Source of the DNA: Gammaproteobacteria bacterium | GTDB taxonomy: Bacteria; Pseudomonadota; Gammaproteobacteria; JAJFKO01 | Length of the DNA stretch: 64,000 bases | Direction: 5' to 3' | NCBI GenBank assembly: GCA_021773175.1 | Contig: JAJFKO010000043.1 | Span: forward strand, 62,001 to 126,000 | Shown: in pieces, positions 15,716 through 25,502 of the stretch | How positions within the stretch are numbered: the stretch's first letter is position 1 | Layout of the letters: the number at the start of each line of letters is the position of its first letter | Notes under the pieces: model-generated | What the model was told of the DNA's origin: nothing | The model's input: the letters and a program-made list of their open reading frames with translations, nothing else | The model's database searches: none | Made by a program: the position numbers and the translations under genes

Positions 15716-18700
15716 TTACGGTTGCTTGTCGTTTACGGTTGCTTGTCGTTGCTGTTTATATTCTTTAAGTTGTACTTTTAAGCGAGTAGCCGCTTCTGTA
15801 CTTGCTTCTGCACCTGAAGATGGTTCCTCTAATCTGCGTAATAATTTTTGCATAGGATCATGTTGGGCTCTCTCGTGTTCAGTAAGATATTCAAATTCAA
15901 CAGGTATTGCCAATGGATTGAGGCCAAGCTCTAATAAAAATTCGGACCATCGGCCATCGTTATATAGCCAATCGAAATGGAAAACGCTAGGCCACACAAG
16001 ATCCATTGCTCCTAGTTCATTGAGATTTGCACCTTGCTGGACAAGTTCAGCAAGCTTTTTCTTATTGTTTGTAAGCCAGAGCCAGTATAAAAGCTTGCCT
16101 CCATGCCGTTTAATGAATAATGCGATATCAATTTCTCGAACAGACTTTATAACGGGCTCTGTTGCATCTTTAGCTTCTTCATTAGGTTCTGCGCTGGCGG
16201 CAATTTCTTGTTGTAGACTATGCTCGATAAGTAGAGCATCTGCTAAACAAATACTATGACTGTGGTAAGTAAAACGTGAATCACCACTTAAGTCTTCTGG
16301 ATGTTGTTTGTTAACATCGTCCCAATCAACCCAGAGACACTCTAGTGGCTGATTATCTGCTTGTTCCATATTTGCTATCATATCCTCTAAGATGGATGGT
16401 TTACTAATATCATATGCATTTACTATGACATTAGAGCTGAATACTCCCGGGAGGCTATAGCGATAAACTTCGGCTATTGGTGCTTGAATATCATCACAAT
16501 AGTGATTTATATGTTTTGGTAATTGAAAATGACCATAGCCATTACCAGCAGGGTCAGTAGGGCGAACCAATAAAACTCGTTTTTTATTTTTATTTTTCGT
16601 AGTTGTATCTCTAACAATAGCAAGTTTGTTTTCTAGTGAAACATTAGAGGCTTGATGCCGTGCTGTTGAATGTTGATGACAAAACTGCTGAACTAAACTT
16701 AAATTGACGGCTTCAGCAATCACCTCATCAATGTCTGGAATAGCTTTTTTCTGCATGGCAATGAATGGGTCTGACGTACTTCTAAGGAAATCACTACGTA
16801 GAGGGGCTCTGAATGCAAAATTACTGCTTATTCCATCAATTAATCTATATCCAGCTTGATTTAATTTCATTGTTGGGTCAAGTTCCATATCGGGCGTCAC
16901 AATTAATTTAGCTCCATTTTTTGCAAGCAACGCCATGATCTCCAAGTTCTGCTCTGCTAATGCTGCAATCATTGGGTTGTAACGGTGTCCACTACTGATA
17001 TCCATTGGTATATTGACTCTATAGGCCTGGTTGAAATTAATAACATGGTTAGTGTCGAGTTTTAAAAGTAACTGGACTAACTTAATGTCTCCTGCAAAAA
17101 CCAAATAAGTAAGAGCTTTACCCCCAGCATCAGCACTTAATTCAATTTTATGATTTTCTAACAACCAAAGTAAAAAATCTTTTATTTTAAGATGGATATT
17201 TTCATTATCAAATCTATTATAAAAACTATAGAATGCAAAAACTTCTGCTACAGCAGTTAATGGCGCATCATTATGAGCAAGAGCAAAGTTTACATCTGCG
17301 CCCGCATCGATTAATTTTTTTGCCATAATAAATTTATTGTCTTTAATGAGGCGTTGCAATAAGGTGAATTCTCCAGTAAGAGGTATTGATATTTTCGCAT
17401 TAGTATCAAGGCCTAACTCAATGAGTAAGTCTAGCCAATCGGTTTTGTCGTCTTTAATGATACTAAGTAAAAAAGTTTCTAATACAAATGGCGACATACA
17501 ATGAGCACTGAAGCAAGCCTTAAATCCTTCCAATGAACCTTTATTATAATGATAATTTAACTTATATTTCGCGGCTTGAGCCGTTCGCATTTGTTTCTGT
17601 AATTTTTTTTTGTTTATTTGCGTTGCATCGATTTCAGTTTTTAATAACGTCATATTACTCGGTTCAATAGCAACACCATTATAATAAGACACGGACTCCC
17701 CATGAACTTCACGTGTTTCTATTGATTCGATATCAACCCATATGGCCTCAATAACATCACTTCCTGCAACTAAATCATCATCAAGCTGCGCTGTGTCCTC
17801 TAACACCGCTCGGCCGAAATGAAGTCTTTTATAATGATTCATTACCAATTTTTTATAGACAAAGATTTCATCACACTTTACAGCAATGCCCGTTTCCTCC
17901 AGGCATTCTCTTGCAGCAGTTGTCATATAGTCTTCATCATGATCTCGCAAACCACCAGGAAACATATAATTACCAAAGGCTTCGCCGTGTGGAGACTGTT
18001 TACGTACCATCAAAACTTGTTTTGCTTGGCCTTGTTGTTGTCGAATTACCATAACTGCGGCGGCATATTCCCGTTCAACTGCGTATTCTTCTTGTGTGAT
18101 TGGCGAGGGTGCTTTTATAAGCTTTTCGTCTTTCTGTTCCAATAACCTCTGAACTTGCTTGTATACGTCTATTTTTTTTCTAATTTCTGCATTTCTATCG
18201 TCTTCAGAAATTTGCTCTTGTATTGCAAGCAGCCTATTTGTTAGAGAGTATGCCGTTTCACCATTGTCGTTGCGAATATTGATATCCGTGTATTGAATTA
18301 ATAAAGCCGCGACGGCATAATTCGCTTCTTGAATAGCGATCATTAATGCTGTATTACCGACTGTATTACAGACATTAAAATTTAAAGCTAGTTTCTTTGC
18401 TATTAATTTTTTAATTAATATTAATCCTGGGTCTTCGCCTTCAATCTTTTGCTCAATTAGATACTGCTTACCTCGAGCATTTTCTCTCGCGGCGACCATC
18501 AGTACAGTACCGTATTCATGTTGTTGCAAGAGTTTCACTCGATCTGATGTCAAGTTGAGGGCATCAGGAAAGTGCATTAATAGATAATCAATTTGTTCGT
18601 CTGAGTCACAGCCACCAAGAAAAGCATCAACAAATACCGCCCAATCAGGTGGTGGTTGTATATTGGCATCCATAAGTGCAACAAATGACATCCAGTTGCC

Positions 18701-19999
18701 GGTACGTAAAGCAAGACTATGGGCACTTGACTCAGGCACATTTGTCATCCAAAGAAAGCTTGGGCAGTGGTGAATGAGTGGCTGTTGAAGATCTGGAATC
18801 CCAGCTATTGCTAACTGCGTATATTCATATAACACATCATTTCTAGCTGTTACTATTATTGTAAAGGCTTTGCCATTTGAGGCAGTGATATCAGCGCCTT
18901 TGTTAAAGAGTAATTCAATAATTCTTTTTAGTTTTGGGGTCAGAGCTTTATAGCTAGGTGCACTAGAGGTTATTTTATATTTGAGTTGCTCAAGTGCATA
19001 AATCAATAAGGTTGTTTCGCTATGTATGGCATTGATATCGAACTCATTTGCCAGTAACTTTTCCATCTCGATAGCATCTGCTTTCTCAATCGCATTAAAT
19101 AATGCGAGAAAGAGCTCAGGTTGGTTTGCTAAGTTGCTAACAGTGTGAACATTTGGATGGGCAATGCTAAGCTTACCTGACATCAGTTTCGCTTCGGGAT
19201 ATACATCTGGAGTAAAAAGGTTTGAATAGAGTGCTTGCAAGAGTCCTATTGAACTATTTGCAGCTAATAATTGTTGTTGATATTCTCCTCCAATATAATG
19301 AGCTTCTTCCATTGTTTGTAAAAACAAAGCTTCAAATAAACTATCTAAGCCATCTTCTGCACAGAATACATTTTCTTTACAGTCCAATGGGCGTGTTATA
19401 CTCTCTTTGTCATCTGTATAGTCATAACGAATATGTTGTAGATTATCTTGGAAAAATACTGTACGTCGAGTACTGCCAAAGTAGTTGCTAGGTTCAACTT
19501 GCCCCATTAATATAGGGGTATGATGAGTACTAATCCATAAGCTTTTAAATTCAGCATCATCCGATGCTGCTTTTCCTACGTCGGCAACAACCATCTCAGT
19601 TTTATCAAGCCAGTAAGTAATTTGTTTATGACCGGTTAAGCCTAATGTGCAATAAACTTGATGTTGTGAAGCACCTTGTTTTCCGGTGTGACGATTTAAC
19701 ACTTTTTTATCGTCTTCTCGAGTGCGTCGATGCAAAGATAATACCGCACCGGTTTGTTCAATCGTCCGTAAATCACGCGTAACGTGTTTAAGGGCAAACT
19801 GAGGAGCAACTTTTGTCATCCATTCCTGTTTTAATCGTTCCAGGGTTGCTTCTTCATATAAGCTTGTGACACGCTGGCGAAGAGCTGAGAGGTTTTGTCG
19901 AGACTGTTCGCGCAAATCAGCACAGTGTTCTTTTTGATATAACTTATAGCTTGCTTCTAATTCTAATCTAGCCTCGATGGTTGCGACTGAACCTTGCAT
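15716..19999 (-). CDS. Ankyrin-repeat protein with one intact and one degenerate Nudix domain
   Basis: A 1427-residue soluble protein. Residues 1-270 are unrecognised. Ankyrin-like repeats follow from about 290 to 600 (clear ones: TLLIYALEQLK, GNTALMIAIQEANYAVAALLI). A Nudix hydrolase domain lies at about 635-770, with a complete Nudix box from G683 (GLRDHDE to RECLEETGI). More ankyrin-like repeats follow (about 800-1010, for example DAGADVNFALAHNDAPLTAV), then a second Nudix-like domain (about 1120-1265) that repeats the RVLLVRPTDPAGNGYG strand and CLWVDWDDV end but lacks the REUxEE residues, then a final ankyrin-like segment. Nudix enzymes hydrolyse nucleoside diphosphate-linked compounds. 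I prefer the ATG at 19999 (GAGG 8 nt upstream); the frame opens at a TTG at 20068. Domain mix suggests a host-acting effector. Confidence 0.82.
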   Translation of the reverse strand: MQGSVATIEARLELEASYKLYQKEHCADLREQSRQNLSALRQRVTSLYEEATLERLKQEWMTKVAPQFALKHVTRDLRTIEQTGAVLSLHRRTREDDKKVLNRHTGKQGASQHQVYCTLGLTGHKQITYWLDKTEMVVADVGKAASDDAEFKSLWISTHHTPILMGQVEPSNYFGSTRRTVFFQDNLQHIRYDYTDDKESITRPLDCKENVFCAEDGLDSLFEALFLQTMEEAHYIGGEYQQQLLAANSSIGLLQALYSNLFTPDVYPEAKLMSGKLSIAHPNVHTVSNLANQPELFLALFNAIEKADAIEMEKLLANEFDINAIHSETTLLIYALEQLKYKITSSAPSYKALTPKLKRIIELLFNKGADITASNGKAFTIIVTARNDVLYEYTQLAIAGIPDLQQPLIHHCPSFLWMTNVPESSAHSLALRTGNWMSFVALMDANIQPPPDWAVFVDAFLGGCDSDEQIDYLLMHFPDALNLTSDRVKLLQQHEYGTVLMVAARENARGKQYLIEQKIEGEDPGLILIKKLIAKKLALNFNVCNTVGNTALMIAIQEANYAVAALLIQYTDINIRNDNGETAYSLTNRLLAIQEQISEDDRNAEIRKKIDVYKQVQRLLEQKDEKLIKAPSPITQEEYAVEREYAAAVMVIRQQQGQAKQVLMVRKQSPHGEAFGNYMFPGGLRDHDEDYMTTAARECLEETGIAVKCDEIFVYKKLVMNHYKRLHFGRAVLEDTAQLDDDLVAGSDVIEAIWVDIESIETREVHGESVSYYNGVAIEPSNMTLLKTEIDATQINKKKLQKQMRTAQAAKYKLNYHYNKGSLEGFKACFSAHCMSPFVLETFLLSIIKDDKTDWLDLLIELGLDTNAKISIPLTGEFTLLQRLIKDNKFIMAKKLIDAGADVNFALAHNDAPLTAVAEVFAFYSFYNRFDNENIHLKIKDFLLWLLENHKIELSADAGGKALTYLVFAGDIKLVQLLLKLDTNHVINFNQAYRVNIPMDISSGHRYNPMIAALAEQNLEIMALLAKNGAKLIVTPDMELDPTMKLNQAGYRLIDGISSNFAFRAPLRSDFLRSTSDPFIAMQKKAIPDIDEVIAEAVNLSLVQQFCHQHSTARHQASNVSLENKLAIVRDTTTKNKNKKRVLLVRPTDPAGNGYGHFQLPKHINHYCDDIQAPIAEVYRYSLPGVFSSNVIVNAYDISKPSILEDMIANMEQADNQPLECLWVDWDDVNKQHPEDLSGDSRFTYHSHSICLADALLIEHSLQQEIAASAEPNEEAKDATEPVIKSVREIDIALFIKRHGGKLLYWLWLTNNKKKLAELVQQGANLNELGAMDLVWPSVFHFDWLYNDGRWSEFLLELGLNPLAIPVEFEYLTEHERAQHDPMQKLLRRLEEPSSGAEASTEAATRLKVQLKEYKQQRQATVNDKQP

Positions 20000-20085
20000 A
20001 TTGGAGACCTCGGTATTTTTTGTGAGTGGATGGCGGCAACGTATGTCGAATAATTGTGCCAAAAACAAACCAGTATCGCAATGGC

Positions 20086-20120
20086 TATGTAGATTTAAAG
20101 TGTGACTTTAAATCTACATA
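20086..20120. repeat. Perfect 16-bp inverted repeat hairpin
   Basis: Arms 20086-20101 and 20105-20120 (TATGTAGATTTAAAGT and its complement) are separated by GTG only. No T run follows. It lies upstream of the minus-strand ankyrin-Nudix gene and inside a plus-strand open segment, so it may be a regulatory structure or a trace of rearrangement. Confidence 0.8.
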
Positions 20121-20262
20121 TGAATGGCAAGCATGGTCTCAACAATTTGAAAGCCTGTATTATTTCTGCAGTAATTTAGGTTACGATAATGATAGTGTCA
20201 CGTGACTCATAAAGACCGAATAACTAGAAACACAACTTTGTTATTAGATGATTTTGGTATTC

Positions 20263-20409
20263 ATGAAAAATTTCGCGGCACGATTGAGTTATGAATATAG
20301 TATTTTTGCTCGAGAATATAACATAAGCGGTAATTCTGGATTCTATGATCGCCAAGGTCATTTTGAGACACATGAATTTTCTTTGGGATTTCTTTATTAT
20401 TTTGCCTAA
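20263..20409 (+). pseudogene. Possible outer-membrane beta-barrel C-terminal fragment
   Basis: A 48-codon frame from ATG 20263 to TAA 20409. Its translation alternates polar and aromatic or hydrophobic residues (LSYEYSIFAREY, then ETHEFSLGFLYYFA) and ends in an aromatic-rich strand like the last strand of an outer-membrane barrel. It has no ribosome site and no signal peptide. It most likely remains from a larger lost gene; too short for firm assignment. Confidence 0.35.
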
Positions 20410-20625
20410 TCTTTGTCTGTTTTGAACAAGTCTGGCAGAACAAACTGATTAAAATCAAATGGTTATTCTGCCTGACTGGCTACAAATCAAAGCCAGCAAT
20501 AACACTGAAACTTTATCAAGCCTGCCTAGTAAAACTGTCTTGGATCGTATATGATCTGCGCAATTTTGTTCATGTCTGGTCCAAATAATGCCTGATGGGC
20601 AGGATTATGGGGCTCGGACTCATTC

Positions 20626-21963
20626 ATGGGAGATAGGACCTTGTCTAATACTATGACGATGGAATCGCCGGCGATCACTAAAGAGCAACGCAATTCTTGG
20701 TTAGCTTGGGTAGTTTGTTTATCTGCTTCCATGTTCTTCTTCTATGAATTTATTCAAATGAATATGTTCAGTGCTATTACTAATGATATTACTCGTGAGT
20801 TTGGTTTAGATGGTGCGAAGCTTGGCATGTTATCAGCAACATACTTTTATGCTGATGCGTTATTCTTAATTCCAGCCGGTATGCTTTTAGATCGTTATGC
20901 AACACGAACTGTTATTTTAATTTCCATGACTTTATGCGTATTCGCAACGTTGTTATTTGCGATGGCGAGTAATGTTTGGTTTGCGGCAGGATGTCGTTTT
21001 TTAACAGGTATTGGTAATGCTTTTGCTTTTTTAGCGTGTATACGTTTAGCGTCACGTTGGTTTCCTCCACGTCGTATGGGATTAGTTGTCGGTGTCGTTG
21101 TGACGATTGCAATGCTCGGTGGTGCTGTGGCACAAACACCTTTGACTGTATTAGTCGAAGATATGGGCTGGCGCCATGCGATGATGGTAAATGCCTTTAT
21201 TGGTGCGATTCTAGTCTTAATGATTTATTTTACTGTGCATGACTATCCTGCTGAAATGCAACAAAATCATGAACAAGAACTGCAAGAAGTGCATGAGCTG
21301 GGTATTTGGCGTAGTTTAACCATGACGATTAGCAACTGGCAAAACTGGTTAGCAGGTTTATTTACCAGCTTCTTAAACTTATCGATTTTCATTTTAGGTG
21401 CAGTCTGGGGTGCTTTGTATTTACAACAGGCTGAACATTTAACCCCAGCTCAATCAACCAATGTCACGATGATGGTATTTATTGGAACCATTATTGGTGC
21501 ACCGATTGTAGGTTATGTTTCCGATAAACTAGCGCGGCGACGTATGCCAATGTTAGTGGGTGGTTTCTTATCTCTAATAACAGTTTGTGCAATTATCTAT
21601 ATTCCGCATTTAAGTTATGCTTCTTATATTGCTCTGTTTCTTTTGCTAGGTTTATTTACCAGCACCCAGGTATTGGGTTATCCCGTTATTAGTGAAAGCA
21701 ATCATGGTGCTGTGACGAGTACAGCAATGGCGCTCGGCTCCATTTTGATTATGGGTGGTGGTGCTGTTTTTCAACCGCTATTTGGTTGGATGTTAGATTA
21801 TCATTGGATGCATATTTATCATCATCATGAACCATTTTATTCATTACAAAATTTTAACTTTGCTTTAATTATTTTGCCAATTACCTTTGCTTTGGCAATT
21901 ATGGCGACACTCTGTATTCGTGAAACCTATGCGCGAAATATTGCTTCGCCAGAAGCTGAGTAA
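20626..21963 (+). CDS. MFS transporter, paralogue 1
   Basis: 445-residue, 12-segment major facilitator protein. It opens with an FFFYEFIQMNMFSAIT first helix, then [12 protein letters not shown] (motif A) after helix 2; the cytoplasmic repeat of motif A in the second half is VSDKLARRRMP. The layout resembles the carriers of Legionella and Coxiella, including the phagosomal transporter type that imports amino acids or nucleosides. It is a clear paralogue of the protein at 22287 (same length, shared ASRWFP and RRRxPMLxGG segments). Substrate unknown; neighbouring deoB makes nucleosides plausible. The ATG at 20626 has only a weak ribosome site; in-frame TTG 20641 and ATG 20653 are alternatives behind AGGA at 20635. 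Confidence 0.88.
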   Translation: MGDRTLSNTMTMESPAITKEQRNSWLAWVVCLSASMFFFYEFIQMNMFSAITNDITREFGLDGAKLGMLSATYFYADALFLIPAGMLLDRYATRTVILISMTLCVFATLLFAMASNVWFAAGCRFLTGIGNAFAFLACIRLASRWFPPRRMGLVVGVVVTIAMLGGAVAQTPLTVLVEDMGWRHAMMVNAFIGAILVLMIYFTVHDYPAEMQQNHEQELQEVHELGIWRSLTMTISNWQNWLAGLFTSFLNLSIFILGAVWGALYLQQAEHLTPAQSTNVTMMVFIGTIIGAPIVGYVSDKLARRRMPMLVGGFLSLITVCAIIYIPHLSYASYIALFLLLGLFTSTQVLGYPVISESNHGAVTSTAMALGSILIMGGGAVFQPLFGWMLDYHWMHIYHHHEPFYSLQNFNFALIILPITFALAIMATLCIRETYARNIASPEAE

Positions 21964-21979
21964 ACTTTAGTAAAATTCT

Positions 21980-22265
21980 CAGGACTTACGATAAATGCTA
22001 AGATCGAGGCAGTTATGTTATCAAAATAACCGATAGTATATACTCGTCGCATTGTGGTTTTCCAGGAATTAGACAAAGCGATTTTTATTCTATTGGATGT
22101 TTAAATTGCCGATAATAGCTAGACTATTGGCAAGTTTGAAACATCCAATAGGGCAAAAAAGAGCAAGTATAAAACTGGAAAACCACAATGTGGCGAGTAT
22201 ATATAATACGTGAGTTTTTTTGAAAGCATAATTAACGAAGAGATTGATGCTTAGTGTAAGTCCTG
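21980..22265. mobile_element. 286-bp palindromic MITE-like element with AGGACTTAC ends
   Basis: The spacer between the two MFS genes is one element with terminal inverted repeats CAGGACTTAC / GTAAGTCCTG at 21980 and 22256. Inside it is a nested palindrome: 22037-22065 pairs with 22175-22203 (27 of 29 bases) and 22090-22102 pairs perfectly with 22139-22151, all centred near 22121. No open frame belongs to it. Its left 30 bp match the element at 60300 with 3 mismatches and its right end matches 25459-25485. This fits a non-autonomous miniature inverted-repeat element; no transposase was seen in the window. Confidence 0.75.
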
Positions 22266-22286
22266 ATTCTGTAAAAAGGTGGCTTG

Positions 22287-23621
22287 ATGACAACTATGAC
22301 AGATACGATTCCTGTTAATAATAATGTAAGCGAGCATCATGCACTTACACCATGGGTGGTAGTTCTAACTGCCGCACTTTTCTTTTTTTATGAATACATA
22401 CAGTTAATGATGTTTAACGCGATCAATTTCGATTTGCGAGGCGCCTTTGGTCTTGATGCCGGTCAAGTTGGCTTTTTAGCAGCGGCGTCATTAATCGCGA
22501 ATGTCGTTCTTTTATTTCCTGCGGGTATGTTGCTCGATCGTTTTTCAACAAAGAAACTGATTGTTGCTACTTTTTCAACTTGTGTGATTGGTACGTTGAT
22601 GTTTGCGATGGCGCATAGCTTTGCTGTGGCTGCTGTTGCAAGATTTATTACCGGGATTGGTAGTGCCTTCTGTTTTTTAGCGCCGGTGACCTTAGCATCA
22701 CGTTGGTTTCCAAGTAAACGTTTAGCGCTTATTGTTGGTTTAATTGTGACGATGGCAATGATTGGTGGCATGGTTGCGCAAACACCATTTACATTACTGG
22801 TCAATCATTTTGGTTGGCGTCAAGCGGTTTATATTGATGCTGGTGTAGGTGTGGTTATCTTGGCATTAATCTCACTTTTCGTTAAAGATTATCCTGCAAA
22901 TTATGATCATGCTGCTGCTCAAGCTGAATTAGTTAAAATGGGTTTTTGGGCTAGTCTGCGCAAAGCTTTATTACGTACACAAAATTGGTTAGGTGGAATC
23001 TATAGCTGTATTATGAATTTCCCGATAATTTTATTAGGTGCTGTTTGGGGCGCGCCTTACATCGAGCGTGCCGATAAAATGACCGCAACGGATGCTACGA
23101 TGGTTACGGCGATGATCTTTATTGGCACTATTTTTGGTTCGCCTATTATGGGTTTGTTATCAGATAGGTTAGGGCGGCGGCGTATCCCTATGTTGATTGG
23201 TGCTTTGGTTTGTGTGGCGATTGTCAGTGTTATTATTTATGTGCCGCATCAATCTTGGTTAAGCTTGATGATTTTATTTGGTTTGTTAGGTTTTGTTTCT
23301 AGCACACAAGTTATTAGCTACCCTATTATTGCCGAAAGTAATCCTGCCGTGATTACGGCAACGGCAATTAGTGTGATTTCATTTACTGTTCAAGGTGGTG
23401 GAGCTTTATTCCAACCGATCTTTGGTATCTTTTTAGATAAAGGTTGGCATGGGCAAACGTTACATGGCGTAGCCATTTATTCTGCGCACGATTTTCAACG
23501 AGCAATGATTTTATTTCCAATAGGATTTTTACTGGCATTTTTTGTTGCTTACTTTATGCGAGAGACCTACTGCAAATCACAATATGCAGAGAATAATAAC
23601 AATTCAACCTTAAGGCATTAG
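22287..23621 (+). CDS. MFS transporter, paralogue 2
   Basis: 444-residue, 12-segment major facilitator protein, paralogous to the preceding carrier. Shared landmarks are [16 protein letters not shown] in the first helix, [13 protein letters not shown] (motif A), ASRWFPSKR, and [13 protein letters not shown] in the second half. ATG 22287 is chosen since AGGTGG lies 4 nt upstream; a TTG directly before it opens the frame. It ends 5 bp before deoB, which is followed by rdgB after 13 bp, so this copy forms a transporter-deoB-rdgB operon. That suggests nucleoside or deoxynucleoside import, by context only. The upstream spacer is the palindromic element. Confidence 0.9.
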   Translation: MTTMTDTIPVNNNVSEHHALTPWVVVLTAALFFFYEYIQLMMFNAINFDLRGAFGLDAGQVGFLAAASLIANVVLLFPAGMLLDRFSTKKLIVATFSTCVIGTLMFAMAHSFAVAAVARFITGIGSAFCFLAPVTLASRWFPSKRLALIVGLIVTMAMIGGMVAQTPFTLLVNHFGWRQAVYIDAGVGVVILALISLFVKDYPANYDHAAAQAELVKMGFWASLRKALLRTQNWLGGIYSCIMNFPIILLGAVWGAPYIERADKMTATDATMVTAMIFIGTIFGSPIMGLLSDRLGRRRIPMLIGALVCVAIVSVIIYVPHQSWLSLMILFGLLGFVSSTQVISYPIIAESNPAVITATAISVISFTVQGGGALFQPIFGIFLDKGWHGQTLHGVAIYSAHDFQRAMILFPIGFLLAFFVAYFMRETYCKSQYAENNNNSTLRH

Positions 23622-23626
23622 GGATA

Positions 23627-24844
23627 ATGAAAAGAGCAATCATTTTAGTTTTAGATTCTTTTGGTATTGGCGCTGCTGAAGATGCTGAAAAGTTTTCTGA
23701 TCAAGGTAGTGATACCTTTGGCCATATTGTTGAATACTGCCGTGATCAACGCAGCAAAGGACCATTACAGATTCCAAACTTAACGCGTTTAGGATTAATC
23801 GCTGCTGCCAATGCTAGCACCGGTCGTACTGAACCTATAACAAATGCAGGCGCAGACTTAGACGGTGCATATGGTTATGCTGTTGAAATAAGCCGTGGAA
23901 AAGATACGCCAAGCGGTCATTGGGAAATGGCAGGTCTGCCAGTGCAGTATGATTGGGGTTATTTTCCTCCGGAATATCCAAGTTTCCCCCAAGCTTTATT
24001 AGATGAATTGATAAAGCGTGGTAACTTGCCTGGTGTACTCGGCAATAAACATGCTTCAGGTACTGTCATTATTGAAGAGTTAGGCATTGAGCATATCAAA
24101 ACAGGTAAACCAATTGTTTATACTTCTGCTGATAGTGTTTTTCAAATTGCAGCGCATGAAGAGAGTTTTGGCTTGCAACGCCTTTATGATTTATGTGATC
24201 TTGCGCGTGAATTGGTTGATGATTACAATATTGGTCGTGTGATTGCACGTCCATTTATTGGTGCAGAAGGAAATTTTAGTCGTACAGCGAATCGTCGAGA
24301 TATAGCGACGCCACCACATGCAGCAACTTTACTAGATATCATGTTAGAGAATAAAGGTGAAGTCATTGCTATTGGTAAAATTGCAGATATCTTTGCACAT
24401 CGGGGTATTAGTCAAACTATTAAAGCTGAGAATAATATGGGCTTCTTTGACGCGACACTTAAAGCGATACCATCCGCTGGAGACAAAACGTTAATATTTA
24501 CAAATTTTGTCGATTTTGATTCACACTATGGACATAGACGCAATGTTGAAGGCTATGCGAATGCGCTTGAGGAATTTGATGCACGGATACCTGAGTTAGA
24601 AGCATTATTAGAAGATGACGATATCGTTATTATGACAGCTGACCATGGTTGTGACCCAACCTGGCCAGGCTCGGATCATACTCGTGAACACATTCCCGTT
24701 ATTATGTTTGGACCGAAGGTTGAGTCCGGTGAAATAGGGCGTTGTGCAAGCTTTGCGGATATCGGTCAAACTGTTGCGGATCATTTAGAGATGCCAAACT
24801 TGGATTTTGGCGCGTCTTTTTTACAGAAGTTTTATCAGAAATAG
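23627..24844 (+). CDS. deoB: Phosphopentomutase
   Basis: Interconverts (deoxy)ribose-1-phosphate and (deoxy)ribose-5-phosphate, linking nucleoside phosphorolysis to central carbon metabolism. 405 residues, the usual length, of the alkaline-phosphatase-like superfamily: LDSFGIGA near the N-terminus (metal Asp), DTFGHI, the cap-domain [19 protein letters not shown], and the metal-binding [19 protein letters not shown] near the C-terminus. It accepts the product of the nucleoside phosphorylase encoded at 1196. Cytoplasmic, Mn-dependent family. Central gene of the MFS-deoB-rdgB operon. Confidence 0.96.
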   Translation: MKRAIILVLDSFGIGAAEDAEKFSDQGSDTFGHIVEYCRDQRSKGPLQIPNLTRLGLIAAANASTGRTEPITNAGADLDGAYGYAVEISRGKDTPSGHWEMAGLPVQYDWGYFPPEYPSFPQALLDELIKRGNLPGVLGNKHASGTVIIEELGIEHIKTGKPIVYTSADSVFQIAAHEESFGLQRLYDLCDLARELVDDYNIGRVIARPFIGAEGNFSRTANRRDIATPPHAATLLDIMLENKGEVIAIGKIADIFAHRGISQTIKAENNMGFFDATLKAIPSAGDKTLIFTNFVDFDSHYGHRRNVEGYANALEEFDARIPELEALLEDDDIVIMTADHGCDPTWPGSDHTREHIPVIMFGPKVESGEIGRCASFADIGQTVADHLEMPNLDFGASFLQKFYQK

Positions 24845-24857
24845 GTGAGAGAAGAAC

Positions 24858-25457
24858 ATGCAAAAACAAAAAATTGTATTAGCGACAGGGAATCAAGGGA
24901 AAGTATGGGAATGCCAAGCATTTTTTGCTGATTTGTCATTAGAAATTATACCTATGTCGACTTATTTAGTACCATCTATTGCTGAAACAGGTGAAACCTT
25001 TGTTGAAAATGCGATTTTGAAAGCGCGAAATGCGGCAAGACATACGGATTTGCCTGCGATAGCAGATGATTCTGGTTTACAAGTAAAAGCATTGAATGGC
25101 GCGCCTGGAATTTATTCCGCGCGCTATGCTGGACCGAATGCAACCGCGGCAAGCAATAACCAACGATTATTAACAGAAATGTCAGAAGTTCCTGAAAGCG
25201 AACGTCAAGCAAGTTTTGTTTGTGTGATGGTGTATGTTGAACATGCTACTGATCCAACGCCAATTATCTGTCAAGGTGTTTGGAGTGGACGTGTCTTGCA
25301 GGAATTAACCGGAGATAATGGTTTTGGCTATGACCCTGTATTTTGGATAGACGAAGAAAACTGTTCTGCAGCGCAATTATCTGTAGAGCGCAAGAATCAA
25401 TTGAGTCATCGAGGTCAGGCTTTACAGCTGATGGCCGAGAAACTAAAGCATAATTAA
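24858..25457 (+). CDS. rdgB: XTP/dITP diphosphatase (RdgB/Ham1)
   Basis: 199-residue house-cleaning pyrophosphatase that hydrolyses ITP, dITP and XTP to the monophosphates, keeping deaminated purines out of nucleic acids. Family motifs: ATGNQGKVWE at residues 9-18 (nucleotide site), ETGETFVENAILKARNAA near 45-62, the catalytic ADDSGL near 69, GAPGIYSARYAG and C-terminal LSHRGQAL. Start has GAGAGAAGAA upstream, 13 bp behind deoB. Its presence with deoB fits a purine and deoxynucleotide salvage operon. A lone element end follows 1 bp after its stop. Confidence 0.95.
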   Translation: MQKQKIVLATGNQGKVWECQAFFADLSLEIIPMSTYLVPSIAETGETFVENAILKARNAARHTDLPAIADDSGLQVKALNGAPGIYSARYAGPNATAASNNQRLLTEMSEVPESERQASFVCVMVYVEHATDPTPIICQGVWSGRVLQELTGDNGFGYDPVFWIDEENCSAAQLSVERKNQLSHRGQALQLMAEKLKHN

Positions 25458-25458
25458 T

Positions 25459-25485
25459 AAAGAGATTGGTGTTTAGCGTAAGTCC
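25459..25485. repeat. Solo right end of the AGGACTTAC element family
   Basis: A 27-bp sequence (AAAGAGATTGGTGTTTAGCG, then TAAGTCC) matches the right end of the 21980 element with about four differences and the right end of the 60300 element equally well. No left partner is found nearby, so this is a decayed or partial copy placed right after the rdgB stop. Confidence 0.7.
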
Positions 25486-25502
25486 ATTAAGGAGATTAAC
25501 AG

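Larger units (their letters stand above)
20000..20625. other. Gene-poor region with remnants
   Basis: About 625 bp between the ankyrin-Nudix gene and the first MFS gene. It contains a 16-bp-stem hairpin, a short plus-strand open segment ending at about 20204 (reading EWQAWSQQFESLYYF, possibly the tail of a lost gene), and a barrel-like fragment at 20263. The last 200 bp show nothing I can support. It reads as eroded coding DNA. Confidence 0.5.

Noticed and set aside
15681-16259. Plus-strand 192-codon Ser/Cys-rich frame
   Set aside because: Lies entirely antisense to the C-terminal part of the ankyrin-Nudix gene, whose translation has clear domains.
20526-20732. Minus-strand 68-codon frame upstream of MFS paralogue 1
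   Set aside because: Overlaps the start of a well-supported MFS gene and lacks a ribosome site; I see no domain pattern.
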